A stretch of DNA of 20,881 nucleotides from CAZRIT01 sp964600225 (lineage in GTDB: Bacteria; Bacillota; Clostridia; Christensenellales; CAG-138): positions 1-20,881 of the forward strand of contig CAZRIT010000029.1 of NCBI GenBank assembly GCA_964600225.1, read 5' to 3'. A program made the position numbers and the translations under genes. Shown in pieces: positions 16,601 to 20,881 of this stretch. The stretch's first letter is position 1, and every line of letters begins with the position of its first letter. The notes under the pieces were generated by a model. The model did no database searches, had not been told where the DNA came from, and worked only from the letters and a program-made list of their open reading frames with translations.

Positions 16601-17343
16601 GTCATGGGCAGCATGCCCGCATCGGCCGTGGAAACCGCATGCCGCAGCCGCTCGATTTCCTCGGTATACATAAACTCGATGGGATACAGCACGGCAAAGT
16701 TATCGGCCGTAATGCGGCAGCAGATGCCGCCAACGGGGTCAAACCCACGCTGAAACACCGACGCGACGGATTTGAGCACCTCGTCGCCGCGGTCGCTGCC
16801 GTATTGATCGTTGACGACCTTAAAGTTATCGATATCCATGCAGGCCAGCACATAATGGCCCGCTTCCTTGCCCGCAATCATCTCCGCTGCCTTTTCAAAG
16901 AAGGTTTTGCGGTTGTACAGGCCCGTCAGCTCGTCCTTTGTGGCGGCGTTGACCACAGCGGCGGTTTCGCGCAGGTTGATGGTGTTGCCCAGGCGGTGCT
17001 TGATAACGGCGGGGTTGTAGGGCTTGACGATAAAATCGTTGGCGCCGAGCGACAGCGCCTTGACCTCCGCCCCTTCCTCGGTATTGCCCGTGGTAACGAT
17101 GACGGGAATCTGCGAAAGCGCCGCGTCTTGGCGCATGGCGCGCAGCACCTCGTAGCCATCCATCACGGGCATGACAATATCCAATAGAACCGCCGATATC
17201 TCCTCGGCGGCGCCTTGCATGGCCTCCAGCGCGCGTACCCCGTTTTCCGCCTCCGTCAGATCGTAATCCTCAGCGAGGATACGGTACAGGATACGGCGGT
17301 TGATCTCGCTGTCGTCGACAATGAGGACTCTTCTTCGCTTCAT
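10672..17343 (-). CDS. Giant cyclic-di-GMP protein: REC, degenerate GGDEF, EAL, PAS/GAF array, GGDEF
   Basis: 2223 residues with no membrane helix. REC domain (1-120): acidic Asp10 and Asp11, phospho-acceptor Asp55, Lys107. A first GGDEF-like domain (about 136-290) has TADNF at 212-216, so it is probably not a cyclase. The EAL domain (about 298-550) keeps the expected phosphodiesterase residues: Glu334 of EAL, Asn393, Glu425, Asp455 and Asp456, Lys476, Glu512 and Gln532. PAS-like units follow at about 580-700, 708-830, 838-958 and 970-1092, a GAF-like domain at about 1103-1265, then about six more PAS-like units to 2050. The final GGDEF domain is intact (2136-2140) with an RRTD I-site at 2127-2130. 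The ATG at 17343 has AAGGAGG six bases upstream and begins the canonical REC strand; the open frame beyond it is noncoding. It should make or degrade cyclic-di-GMP depending on its inputs. No partner kinase lies in the window. Confidence 0.93.
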   Translation of the reverse strand: MKRRRVLIVDDSEINRRILYRILAEDYDLTEAENGVRALEAMQGAAEEISAVLLDIVMPVMDGYEVLRAMRQDAALSQIPVIVTTGNTEEGAEVKALSLGANDFIVKPYNPAVIKHRLGNTINLRETAAVVNAATKDELTGLYNRKTFFEKAAEMIAGKEAGHYVLACMDIDNFKVVNDQYGSDRGDEVLKSVASVFQRGFDPVGGICCRITADNFAVLYPIEFMYTEEIERLRHAVSTADAGMLPMTISTGRYIVTDKSLSVNAMYDRAAIAEASVKGRYDVHVAVYDESMREQIIREQSIINEMNGALKAGQFEPWFQPQFNHSTGALIGAEALVRWRHPKRGMVPPNKFIPVFERNGFIYEMDKYIWERVCMLLRKWLDAGRAPLPVSVNISRYDLFREDFYQQITGLVERYQIPVELLRLEITESAFAQSAEQIIGMVEKLNAFGFTIEIDDFGSGYSSFNTLKDVPAGVLKPDMHFLEGSSNAGRGGNILESIVRMAKWLGMPVIAEGVETGEQADYLRSIGCNYVQGYLYAKPMPVEEYEQLSASIGREETMLALETVETLDNNAFWDPKSMETLIFNSYVGGACIFEYYEGKTELLRINEKYARALGRDGMSMEDALKLDVQDYMSKSSGERMRQCQQTAIRTGAEATCEVHLTGLTEDGEDAYLRMTMRVIARAGERLLFYSSITNITAQRVAERKEHQTAKRLQAIMDNVNGGITATIIKDHKPTFLFVNDQYFAQLGYTREQFEREVPVAFELIHPDDRERVIGQTQQASLDRTPFSCSYRVMRRDGSIRWMQSNISIADFPGVAEPVQLAVANDITRQMESENRMRELSEQLGAIMNSINGGISAVTIDEDNRVRFVFSNEQYHAMFGYTREQFEAEVPDAFQLAHPEDRARVTEIVKRLLVARGSTHYEYRCIKRSGEILFVRCNAAITSVAGISDTVLLSVITDITELVQAEHRINETSERLAAIMNNVNGGICAVTADEAGGLRYAFTNDKYYALLGYTREQYEAEVTNAYRIIHPDDRARVRAVTERLFAERGAELYEYRIVKRGGEVAYVRCNGAVTGIEGIGERVLVTVIADISKEKTTEQSVQASAEQLKFLNEIARRLLAEGNSDDAIHDVLEKILAYFGGERAYVVEHDYKKQSTDNTYEICAEGIEGRRGSPRRVPFADEPFWNGVYQDMSYISISDVAALPGDRERERRMLEKEGIRSLVAVPLRRDGRVIGFTGVDNPARQLAHIDHLMALGDYIAVMLTRRDLNAKIVRDNAALRDMLNDMPGGFARMRATQDNRLNLVYVNDGLLRLLDMPCAKAMRLYGREGLRGVHPDDRAALQNTVRSILETGETRVAQYRLKNGSGGYVWLMAFVRPTEDESGEKYLNVYFSELPKGEREALSARELLSVALSAMMESSSDCAFVKDTNFRYICCSRPFAALTNLADIGDVAGKTDFDLFESTLAERYRAADQRILESGVSLTDYVEQSPLPDGTTRYSSTSKYILRDAHGSVIGLYGVSRDITKSRRTYQRLKLLTDSIPGGLASYAILPQGMHALYMSEGLYALTGYTKEEYDAAAAQDPFFALVKEDCAEIRAQVDALRHGGESVDSTCRVHTKDGGMRWLSIRGVAAERHGEAVTLNMAVFDVTKRKLAEETARIHEEELKLAMLQMGKMICEYDVAKRTLTIPASYAKLYGLPTVLHDIPQRLGQRGILSEESVHAHIDFYNAIRSGQKTGRTEAYMRRADGGWYWESFEFATIFGSDGAPVKAIIAVEETTQQHKRDYEARAIRENEQIFRTVAAHSNRLIYRYDIESKTAYTDLAAASGEEALAAERNVPESVIEEGLVLPESAAEYRQVFADIAAGVPSGRRRLHMRDANGVPRWVDMRYTVLFSEAHRPKTAVISYLDITETHEKELAYERYRQSVEQDAASGSGLMYLEEDLTADVTEKQGGAMLPVAFPPVGSPRGETIDHIVDQYIVREERERCRAFFAGERLKKQFADGVRTLGEDWSIVFPDGRQGYIRSELQMVQDPYSGHIKAYTMLRDITQEKRAALDVKKQAEQDGMTGLYNKATTEALIHHRLAGGGGAPCALMIADLDNMKAINDTLGHPQGDRAICLLADVLKAQFRRTDIVGRIGGDEFLVFLEGVADEDKLNEWMASLTQKLSAMRLDEHGSVSLSTSIGVAVGKLGESTFDELYRQADKALYHVKKNGKQRYAFYSPEGE
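14050..15237 (-). repeat. Three tandem PAS units with an exact 396-base period
   Basis: Within the giant gene, residues about 703-1098 form three consecutive units. The motif GYTREQ begins at residues 747, 879 and 1011, exactly 132 residues apart each time, and each copy continues with an EVxxAxxxxHPxDRxRV pattern. Adjacent PAS units in the same protein are far less alike, so this looks like a later tandem triplication. Confidence 0.9.
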
Positions 17344-17515
17344 CCGAAGCCTCCTTGCTGCGCTACATGGGGAACGTGCCGCATCGGCGCCAGGCGCCCG
17401 ATCGGGACGGGTATCGCCCCGCAAACGTAGAATTGACTGTATCGATGCTCTGTGAAACGGCGCAAACGCGCGCCGCGCCCGGAAAAAAAGCGTCATTTTT
17501 ATATGTTTATGGTCG

Positions 17516-17524
17516 ATTATACCA
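17516..17524 (-). promoter_or_regulatory. Extended -10 promoter of the giant gene
   Basis: TGGTATAAT on the minus strand is a perfect extended -10. The -35 region 17 bases upstream (TTTCAC) is weak, as is common with extended -10 elements. Transcription would start near 17509, leaving a leader of about 165 bases. Confidence 0.55.
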
Positions 17525-17658
17525 TGAAGCGCGCCGATGTGAAAGGGCACAGGCGGGTTTTTGTCACATGCAAACGGTTTTTCTTTCCTTTTTCCGCCGC
17601 CAAGACGGCATTTTTGTGTCACAGCGGGGTTGCGGCGCGGCGAATTTCAACATATTGG

Positions 17659-17688
17659 TTGCCCGATTTGCATGACAGGATGTATAAT
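17659..17688 (+). promoter_or_regulatory. Promoter of the acyltransferase-ligase operon
   Basis: TTGCCC (17659-17664), an 18-base spacer and a perfect TATAAT (17683-17688). Transcription would start near 17695, about 135 bases before the start codon. Confidence 0.65.
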
Positions 17689-17689
17689 A

Positions 17690-17774
17690 GGTAACAAATC
17701 CGAGCAGCGTCCGAACGGAGCGCGCCGACAGGGATGGTTTTGCACGCTTTTGGGGCCTGTTTGGATTGGTTACC
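17690..17774 (+). promoter_or_regulatory. Inverted repeat bracketing the operon leader: possible RNA switch or looping operator
   Basis: ggtaacaaatcc (17690-17701) and ggattggttacc (17763-17774) are complementary at 11 of 12 positions. They enclose 61 bases containing two smaller hairpins: gcgtcc/ggagcgc near 17706-17722, and acagg/cctgt. The arms are 73 bases apart centre to centre, close to seven helical turns. The left arm begins just after the -10, so the predicted transcript contains only part of it. Confidence 0.45.
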
Positions 17775-17830
17775 GCCGCGCTCCCGCACGGCATGCACAA
17801 GGGATACTGTATATGGGAGGACTATTCGTA

Positions 17831-18697
17831 ATGGGAAAAAGACGTTTGGGGGATCGAAAGGACGGCGTGCTGCTGAGGGATTTGGATTCCATGCACTTCA
17901 TTGTGCCGCTGATCTATCCCAACCGCTGTGACAACGAAGCGTATATATCCGAGCGCATCGACCTGACCAACCTCAACCAATACCTTGCCAAGCGCAACGA
18001 AACGGAGACGGAGTATCCGTTTACGCTGTTCCACCTCATCGTGACCGCCATGGTAAAATGCCTGACGCTCAGGCCCAAGATGAACCGCTTCATCGCCAAC
18101 AAGAACATCTACCAGCGAAACGACGTCTCCGCTGCGTTTGTGGTTAAAAAACGCTTTACGGACGATGGCGCCGAGGCGCTGGCGTTTTTGCACACAAAAG
18201 CGGACGACACGCTGGATACCCTGCATCAAAAGCTGTTCAAGCAGATTTCCACCTGCCGCGGCGACGCGGTGGACCGCTCCACCGACAGCATGGATATCCT
18301 CAACAAGCTGCCGCGCTTTCTGTCCAAGTTTTTGGTCTACCTCATCACCATACTGGACAAGCACGGCTGGTGCCCCGATTTTTTGATTGCCACGGACCCG
18401 TACTATTCCTCCGTGATACTCTCCAACCTCGGCTCCATCAAGCTCAAAAGCGGCTATCACCACCTGACCAACTGGGGCACCACATCGGTGTTTTGCATCA
18501 TCGGCGAAAAGAAAAAGACGCCGCACTTTGCAGACGACGGCACGGTGACCATGCGGGAAACCGTCGATTTGGGCATTACGATAGACGAGCGCATTGCGGA
18601 TGGCTACTACTACGCAAAGACCATCCGTCTGCTCAAGCACCTGCTGGAAAACCCTGCGCTGCTGGAACGCCCGCTCGGCGAAGACCTGGCATACTAG
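17831..18697 (+). CDS. Stand-alone acyltransferase of the E2/CAT fold with altered active site
   Basis: 288 residues, matching the catalytic domain of 2-oxo acid dehydrogenase E2 subunits and chloramphenicol acetyltransferase. There is no lipoyl domain or subunit-binding domain. The C-terminal region DLGITIDERIADGYYYAK (about 246-263) aligns with the family motif DHRxxDG, but the catalytic His position is Glu253; Asp257 and Gly258 remain. SNLGS (198-202) and YHHLTNWGTTS (209-219) fit the conserved core before the motif. Known relatives transfer acyl groups from CoA; with Glu in place of His the chemistry may differ or be lost. The ATG at 17831 has GGGAGG ten bases upstream. The acyl-CoA synthetase starts 34 bases after the stop, so the pair probably works on one acyl substrate, which is not identifiable here. 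Confidence 0.8.
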   Translation: MGKRRLGDRKDGVLLRDLDSMHFIVPLIYPNRCDNEAYISERIDLTNLNQYLAKRNETETEYPFTLFHLIVTAMVKCLTLRPKMNRFIANKNIYQRNDVSAAFVVKKRFTDDGAEALAFLHTKADDTLDTLHQKLFKQISTCRGDAVDRSTDSMDILNKLPRFLSKFLVYLITILDKHGWCPDFLIATDPYYSSVILSNLGSIKLKSGYHHLTNWGTTSVFCIIGEKKKTPHFADDGTVTMRETVDLGITIDERIADGYYYAKTIRLLKHLLENPALLERPLGEDLAY

Positions 18698-18731
18698 CGC
18701 ACACCTATTTTGAAAGGAATCAACCAAACAT

Positions 18732-20483
18732 ATGGAACAAACCCTCACCGTTGCGGCAATGGACGAGCCCGTCGCCGTCAGAACCCCATGGTATAAAAGC
18801 GTAGGGCAAATCCCCACGCATTTGAACTATTTTGAAGGCTCCATGTTCGAGGCGGTCGAAGCGATTGCAAAGAAGTACCCCGACAACATCGCCATCAACT
18901 TCATGGGCCGCTCCACCACCTACAAGCGTCTCGTGGCCGAAATCGAGCGGTGCGCGCGCTCCCTCAAAACCCTCGGCGTGCGCGCGGGCGACCGCGTAAC
19001 CATCGCCATGCCCAACTGCCCGCAGGCCATCTTCCTGTTCTATGCGGTCAACCTGGTGGGCGGCATCGCCAACATGATCCATCCGCTCTCCAGCGAAAAG
19101 GAGATTGAATTCTACCTCAACGAATCGGCCAGCATTACCGTGGTCACCCTCGACCAGTTCTACGCCAAGATCGAGGCCGTCCGCCGAAACACCCCCGTGG
19201 TCAACGTGGTCATCGCGCGCATCCGCGACGAGCTTTCCAAGCCCGTCCGCGCAGGCTACATGCTCACCGAGGGCCGAAAGATCGAAAAGATCCCGAGCGA
19301 CGCGCCCGTCATCCTCTGGCGGGATTTCATGCGGCTGGGACGCTTCTGCTTTTGGAACTACAAGGTGGAGCGCAAGGCCGACGACCCCGCCGTCATCCTC
19401 TACTCCGGCGGTACGACAGGCACCACCAAGGGCATTCTGCTGTCCAACATGAACTTCAACGCGCTGGCCGCGCAGATTGTGGCCACCAACCCGATGTTCC
19501 GCGCGGGCGACCGCATGCTTTCGGCCATGCCGCTGTTCCACGGGTTCGGGCTGGGCGTTTGCATCCATTCCATGCTCGCCAACGGCGGCCGCTGCATCCT
19601 GGTGCCACGCTTTACCGCCAAGAGCTACGCCAAGCTGATTACGCAGTACAAGTGCAACTTCATCGCGGGCGTGCCCACGCTCTACGAGGCGCTGCTGCGC
19701 ATTCCCTCCATGGAGCACGCGGATCTAAGCTGCCTCAAGGGCGTGTTCTCGGGCGGCGACTCGCTTTCGGTGGAGCTTAAAAAGCGCTTCGACGCGTTTC
19801 TGGCCAAGCACAACGCCACCATCCAGATCCGCGAGGGCTACGGCACCACGGAATGCGTCACCGCCTCCTGCCTGACGCCCATCAACATGGGCAAGGAGGG
19901 CAGCATCGGCCTGCCGTTCCCCGATACCTTCTACAAAATCGTGCGTCCCGGCACGGAGGAGGAGCTCCCCTACGGCGAGGAGGGCGAAATATTGCTGGCA
20001 GGGCCCACCGTGATGAAGGAATACATCAAGCACCCCGAGGAAACGGCGCAGACGCTGCGCACGCATGCCGACGGGCTGACATGGGTGTATACGGGCGACC
20101 TTGGCACCATGGACGCCGACGGCTATGTGTATTTCCGCGGCCGCATCAAGCGCATGATCATCTCGTCGGGCTATAACATCTACCCAGCGCAGCTGGAAAA
20201 CGTGCTCGACGGCCACCCCATGGTGCACATGAGCTGCATCGTCGGCGTGCCCGATCCGTACCGCATCCAGAAGGTCAAGGCGTTTGTGATGCTCAAAGAC
20301 GGCATCGCCCCGTCCGAGGAAACCAAGCAGGATATTCTGGCATACTGCCGCAAGCACATTGCCAAGTACGCCATGCCGTACGATGTGGAATTCCGCGAGA
20401 CGCTCCCCAAGACGCTCGTGGGCAAGGTTGCCTACCGCATCCTCGAGGAGGAGGAAGCCGCCAAGTCCGCCAAGCAGGGCTAA
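18732..20483 (+). CDS. Acyl-CoA synthetase (AMP-forming)
   Basis: 583 residues, the usual length for long- or medium-chain fatty acid-CoA ligases of the ANL superfamily. Motifs in order: phosphate loop YSGGTTGTTKG (224-234), EGYGTTE (368-374), YTGDLG (453-458), hinge and adenylate-binding region RGRIKRMIISSGYNIYP (469-485), and the catalytic Lys565 in TLVGKVAYR. All key residues are present, so it should activate a carboxylic acid as an acyl-adenylate and usually pass it to CoA. The chain length cannot be read reliably. The ATG at 18732 has aaagga about 13 bases upstream, a long spacing; the next in-frame ATG (18759) has no better site. It lies in an operon behind the E2-fold acyltransferase and ends at a strong bidirectional terminator. 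Confidence 0.93.
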   Translation: MEQTLTVAAMDEPVAVRTPWYKSVGQIPTHLNYFEGSMFEAVEAIAKKYPDNIAINFMGRSTTYKRLVAEIERCARSLKTLGVRAGDRVTIAMPNCPQAIFLFYAVNLVGGIANMIHPLSSEKEIEFYLNESASITVVTLDQFYAKIEAVRRNTPVVNVVIARIRDELSKPVRAGYMLTEGRKIEKIPSDAPVILWRDFMRLGRFCFWNYKVERKADDPAVILYSGGTTGTTKGILLSNMNFNALAAQIVATNPMFRAGDRMLSAMPLFHGFGLGVCIHSMLANGGRCILVPRFTAKSYAKLITQYKCNFIAGVPTLYEALLRIPSMEHADLSCLKGVFSGGDSLSVELKKRFDAFLAKHNATIQIREGYGTTECVTASCLTPINMGKEGSIGLPFPDTFYKIVRPGTEEELPYGEEGEILLAGPTVMKEYIKHPEETAQTLRTHADGLTWVYTGDLGTMDADGYVYFRGRIKRMIISSGYNIYPAQLENVLDGHPMVHMSCIVGVPDPYRIQKVKAFVMLKDGIAPSEETKQDILAYCRKHIAKYAMPYDVEFRETLPKTLVGKVAYRILEEEEAAKSAKQG

Positions 20484-20489
20484 GCGATA

Positions 20490-20544
20490 TCGGCGTTGCA
20501 ACCACAGCAAAAACGTCGGCATCGCAACCACAGCAAAACAAACG
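20490..20544. repeat. Imperfect tandem repeat after the acyl-CoA synthetase gene
   Basis: Two copies (20490-20515 and 20516-20544) both run tcggc..gcaaccacagcaaaa; they differ by two substitutions and a 3-base insertion. The second copy runs into the first arm of the terminator, so a local duplication during its formation is possible. Confidence 0.75.
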
Positions 20545-20576
20545 GAGCGTCCCGCATGCGGAGCGCTCCGTTTGTT
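20537..20576. terminator. Bidirectional terminator between convergent genes
   Basis: A perfect 13-bp stem, aacaaacggagcg (20537-20549) with cgctccgtttgtt (20564-20576), has a 14-base loop that itself contains ccgcatgcgg. T-rich ends on both strands and its place between two convergent stop codons support terminator function for both neighbours. Confidence 0.8.
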
Positions 20577-20588
20577 CATCCTGCGCCG

Positions 20589-20881
20589 TTATGTTGCCTG
20601 CGTATCCGCCGTTTCGCCTCCACCTGCGCGGCTGCGGCGAAAAACCGACGTGATGCCATGCGCGCTCATCAGCACAAACAACGGCAGATAAGCCGGCACA
20701 TACTGCGATTTGGCCTCAAACAGCAGGTGGAAAAGGATGGCGCCCGTCGCCGTCAACGGCAGCAGCAGTTGCTCCACCGTCCGACGCCGCAATAAAGCAA
20801 TTGTGCACAGCAAAAAGCCCGCGTACAGCACCTGCAAAGCATGATTCATGATGCCATTCTGGTTGATTCCTCCCGTTTGCA
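20589..20881 (-). CDS. C-terminal end of a polytopic membrane protein, possibly a GT39-like glycosyltransferase
   Basis: The frame is open to the edge of the window, so only the last 96 residues or so are seen. They contain about three hydrophobic helices (near LQVLYAGFLLCTIALL, LLLPLTATGAILFHLLF and YVPAYLPLFVLMSAHGI) and a polar tail (FRRSRAGGGETADTQAT). The stretch HLLFEAKSQYVPAYLP resembles the last helices of dolichyl-phosphate-mannose-type (GT39/PMT_2) membrane glycosyltransferases in Firmicutes, which is a family-level impression only. An internal ATG at 20849 has no ribosome site and is probably not the start. A surface-glycan role would match the GtrII-like gene elsewhere in the window. 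Confidence 0.6.
   Translation of the reverse strand, partial: QTGGINQNGIMNHALQVLYAGFLLCTIALLRRRTVEQLLLPLTATGAILFHLLFEAKSQYVPAYLPLFVLMSAHGITSVFRRSRAGGGETADTQAT

Larger units (their letters stand above)
17344..17830. other. Divergent intergenic region between giant gene and acyltransferase operon
   Basis: No gene is seen; open frames here lack ribosome sites or are extensions of the neighbours. The region carries a minus-strand promoter and a GC-rich leader of about 165 bases with several small inverted repeats (for example ggcgcc repeated around one base near 17380-17398), then the plus-strand promoter and a leader bracketed by an inverted repeat. Confidence 0.65.

Noticed and set aside
17516..17610. 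CRP-like TGTGA/TCACA sites between the divergent operons
   Set aside because: Half-sites occur but never with the six-base spacing of a CRP palindrome.
17590..17610. Terminator-like GC stem followed by TTTTT
   Set aside because: The stem is only four base pairs and no plus-strand gene lies upstream to be terminated.
17344..17622. N-terminal extension of the giant protein
   Set aside because: The ATG at 17343 has a perfect ribosome site and begins the REC domain; the extension covers the promoter and leader.
18720..19718. Long minus-strand frames opposite the acyl-CoA synthetase and the giant gene
   Set aside because: They are antisense shadows produced by high GC and codon bias, with no recognisable domains or ribosome sites.

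Overview
The window looks like part of a metagenome-assembled, GC-rich, Gram-positive genome, most likely a Clostridia-type Firmicute. The case rests on an LPXTG-like sorting signal (IPATG, hydrophobic stretch, basic tail), strong AAGGAGG-type ribosome binding sites, sigma-A-like promoters, RadA, abundant PAS/GGDEF/EAL signalling proteins and two N-runs at scaffold joins. Taxonomy below that level cannot be read from the sequence.

Layout. 1-1446 (+): C-terminal part of a sortase-anchored surface protein with Ig-like modules. 1447-1983: a gene-free stretch full of repeats. 1984-2060 (-): tRNA-Arg(CCG) with its own promoter and a hairpin terminator. 2131-4616 (-): a two-gene unit of a membrane-anchored propeller-like protein and radA. 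It diverges from 4783-6725 (+), a translationally coupled MotA/ExbB-like and MotB/OmpA-like pair. 6726-7185: an unresolved assembly join followed by short repeats and hairpins. 7186-9089 (-): a small two-helix membrane protein and a GtrII-like membrane glucosyltransferase with overlapping ends. 9430-10641 (+): a membrane diguanylate cyclase, tail to tail with 10672-17343 (-), a 2223-residue cytosolic cyclic-di-GMP protein arranged REC - degenerate GGDEF - EAL - PAS/GAF array - GGDEF. 17831-20483 (+): an acyltransferase of the E2/CAT fold followed by an acyl-CoA synthetase. 20589-20881 (-): the C-terminal end of a polytopic membrane protein that continues past the window.

How they fit together. 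Two themes dominate: the cell surface (sorted adhesin-like protein, propeller protein, peptidoglycan-anchored proton-channel pair, GtrII, the last membrane protein) and cyclic-di-GMP signalling (two intact GGDEF domains and one intact EAL domain in about 8 kb). A functional link between them is inference.

The most notable items are the giant protein with synthesis and hydrolysis modules at opposite ends, the isolated ZorAB-like motor pair without visible effector genes, the E2-fold protein whose catalytic His position is Glu, an apparently leaderless transcript for the propeller gene, and an inverted repeat bracketing the leader of the acyltransferase operon. I found no CRISPR array, transposase, phage gene or complete known defence system.
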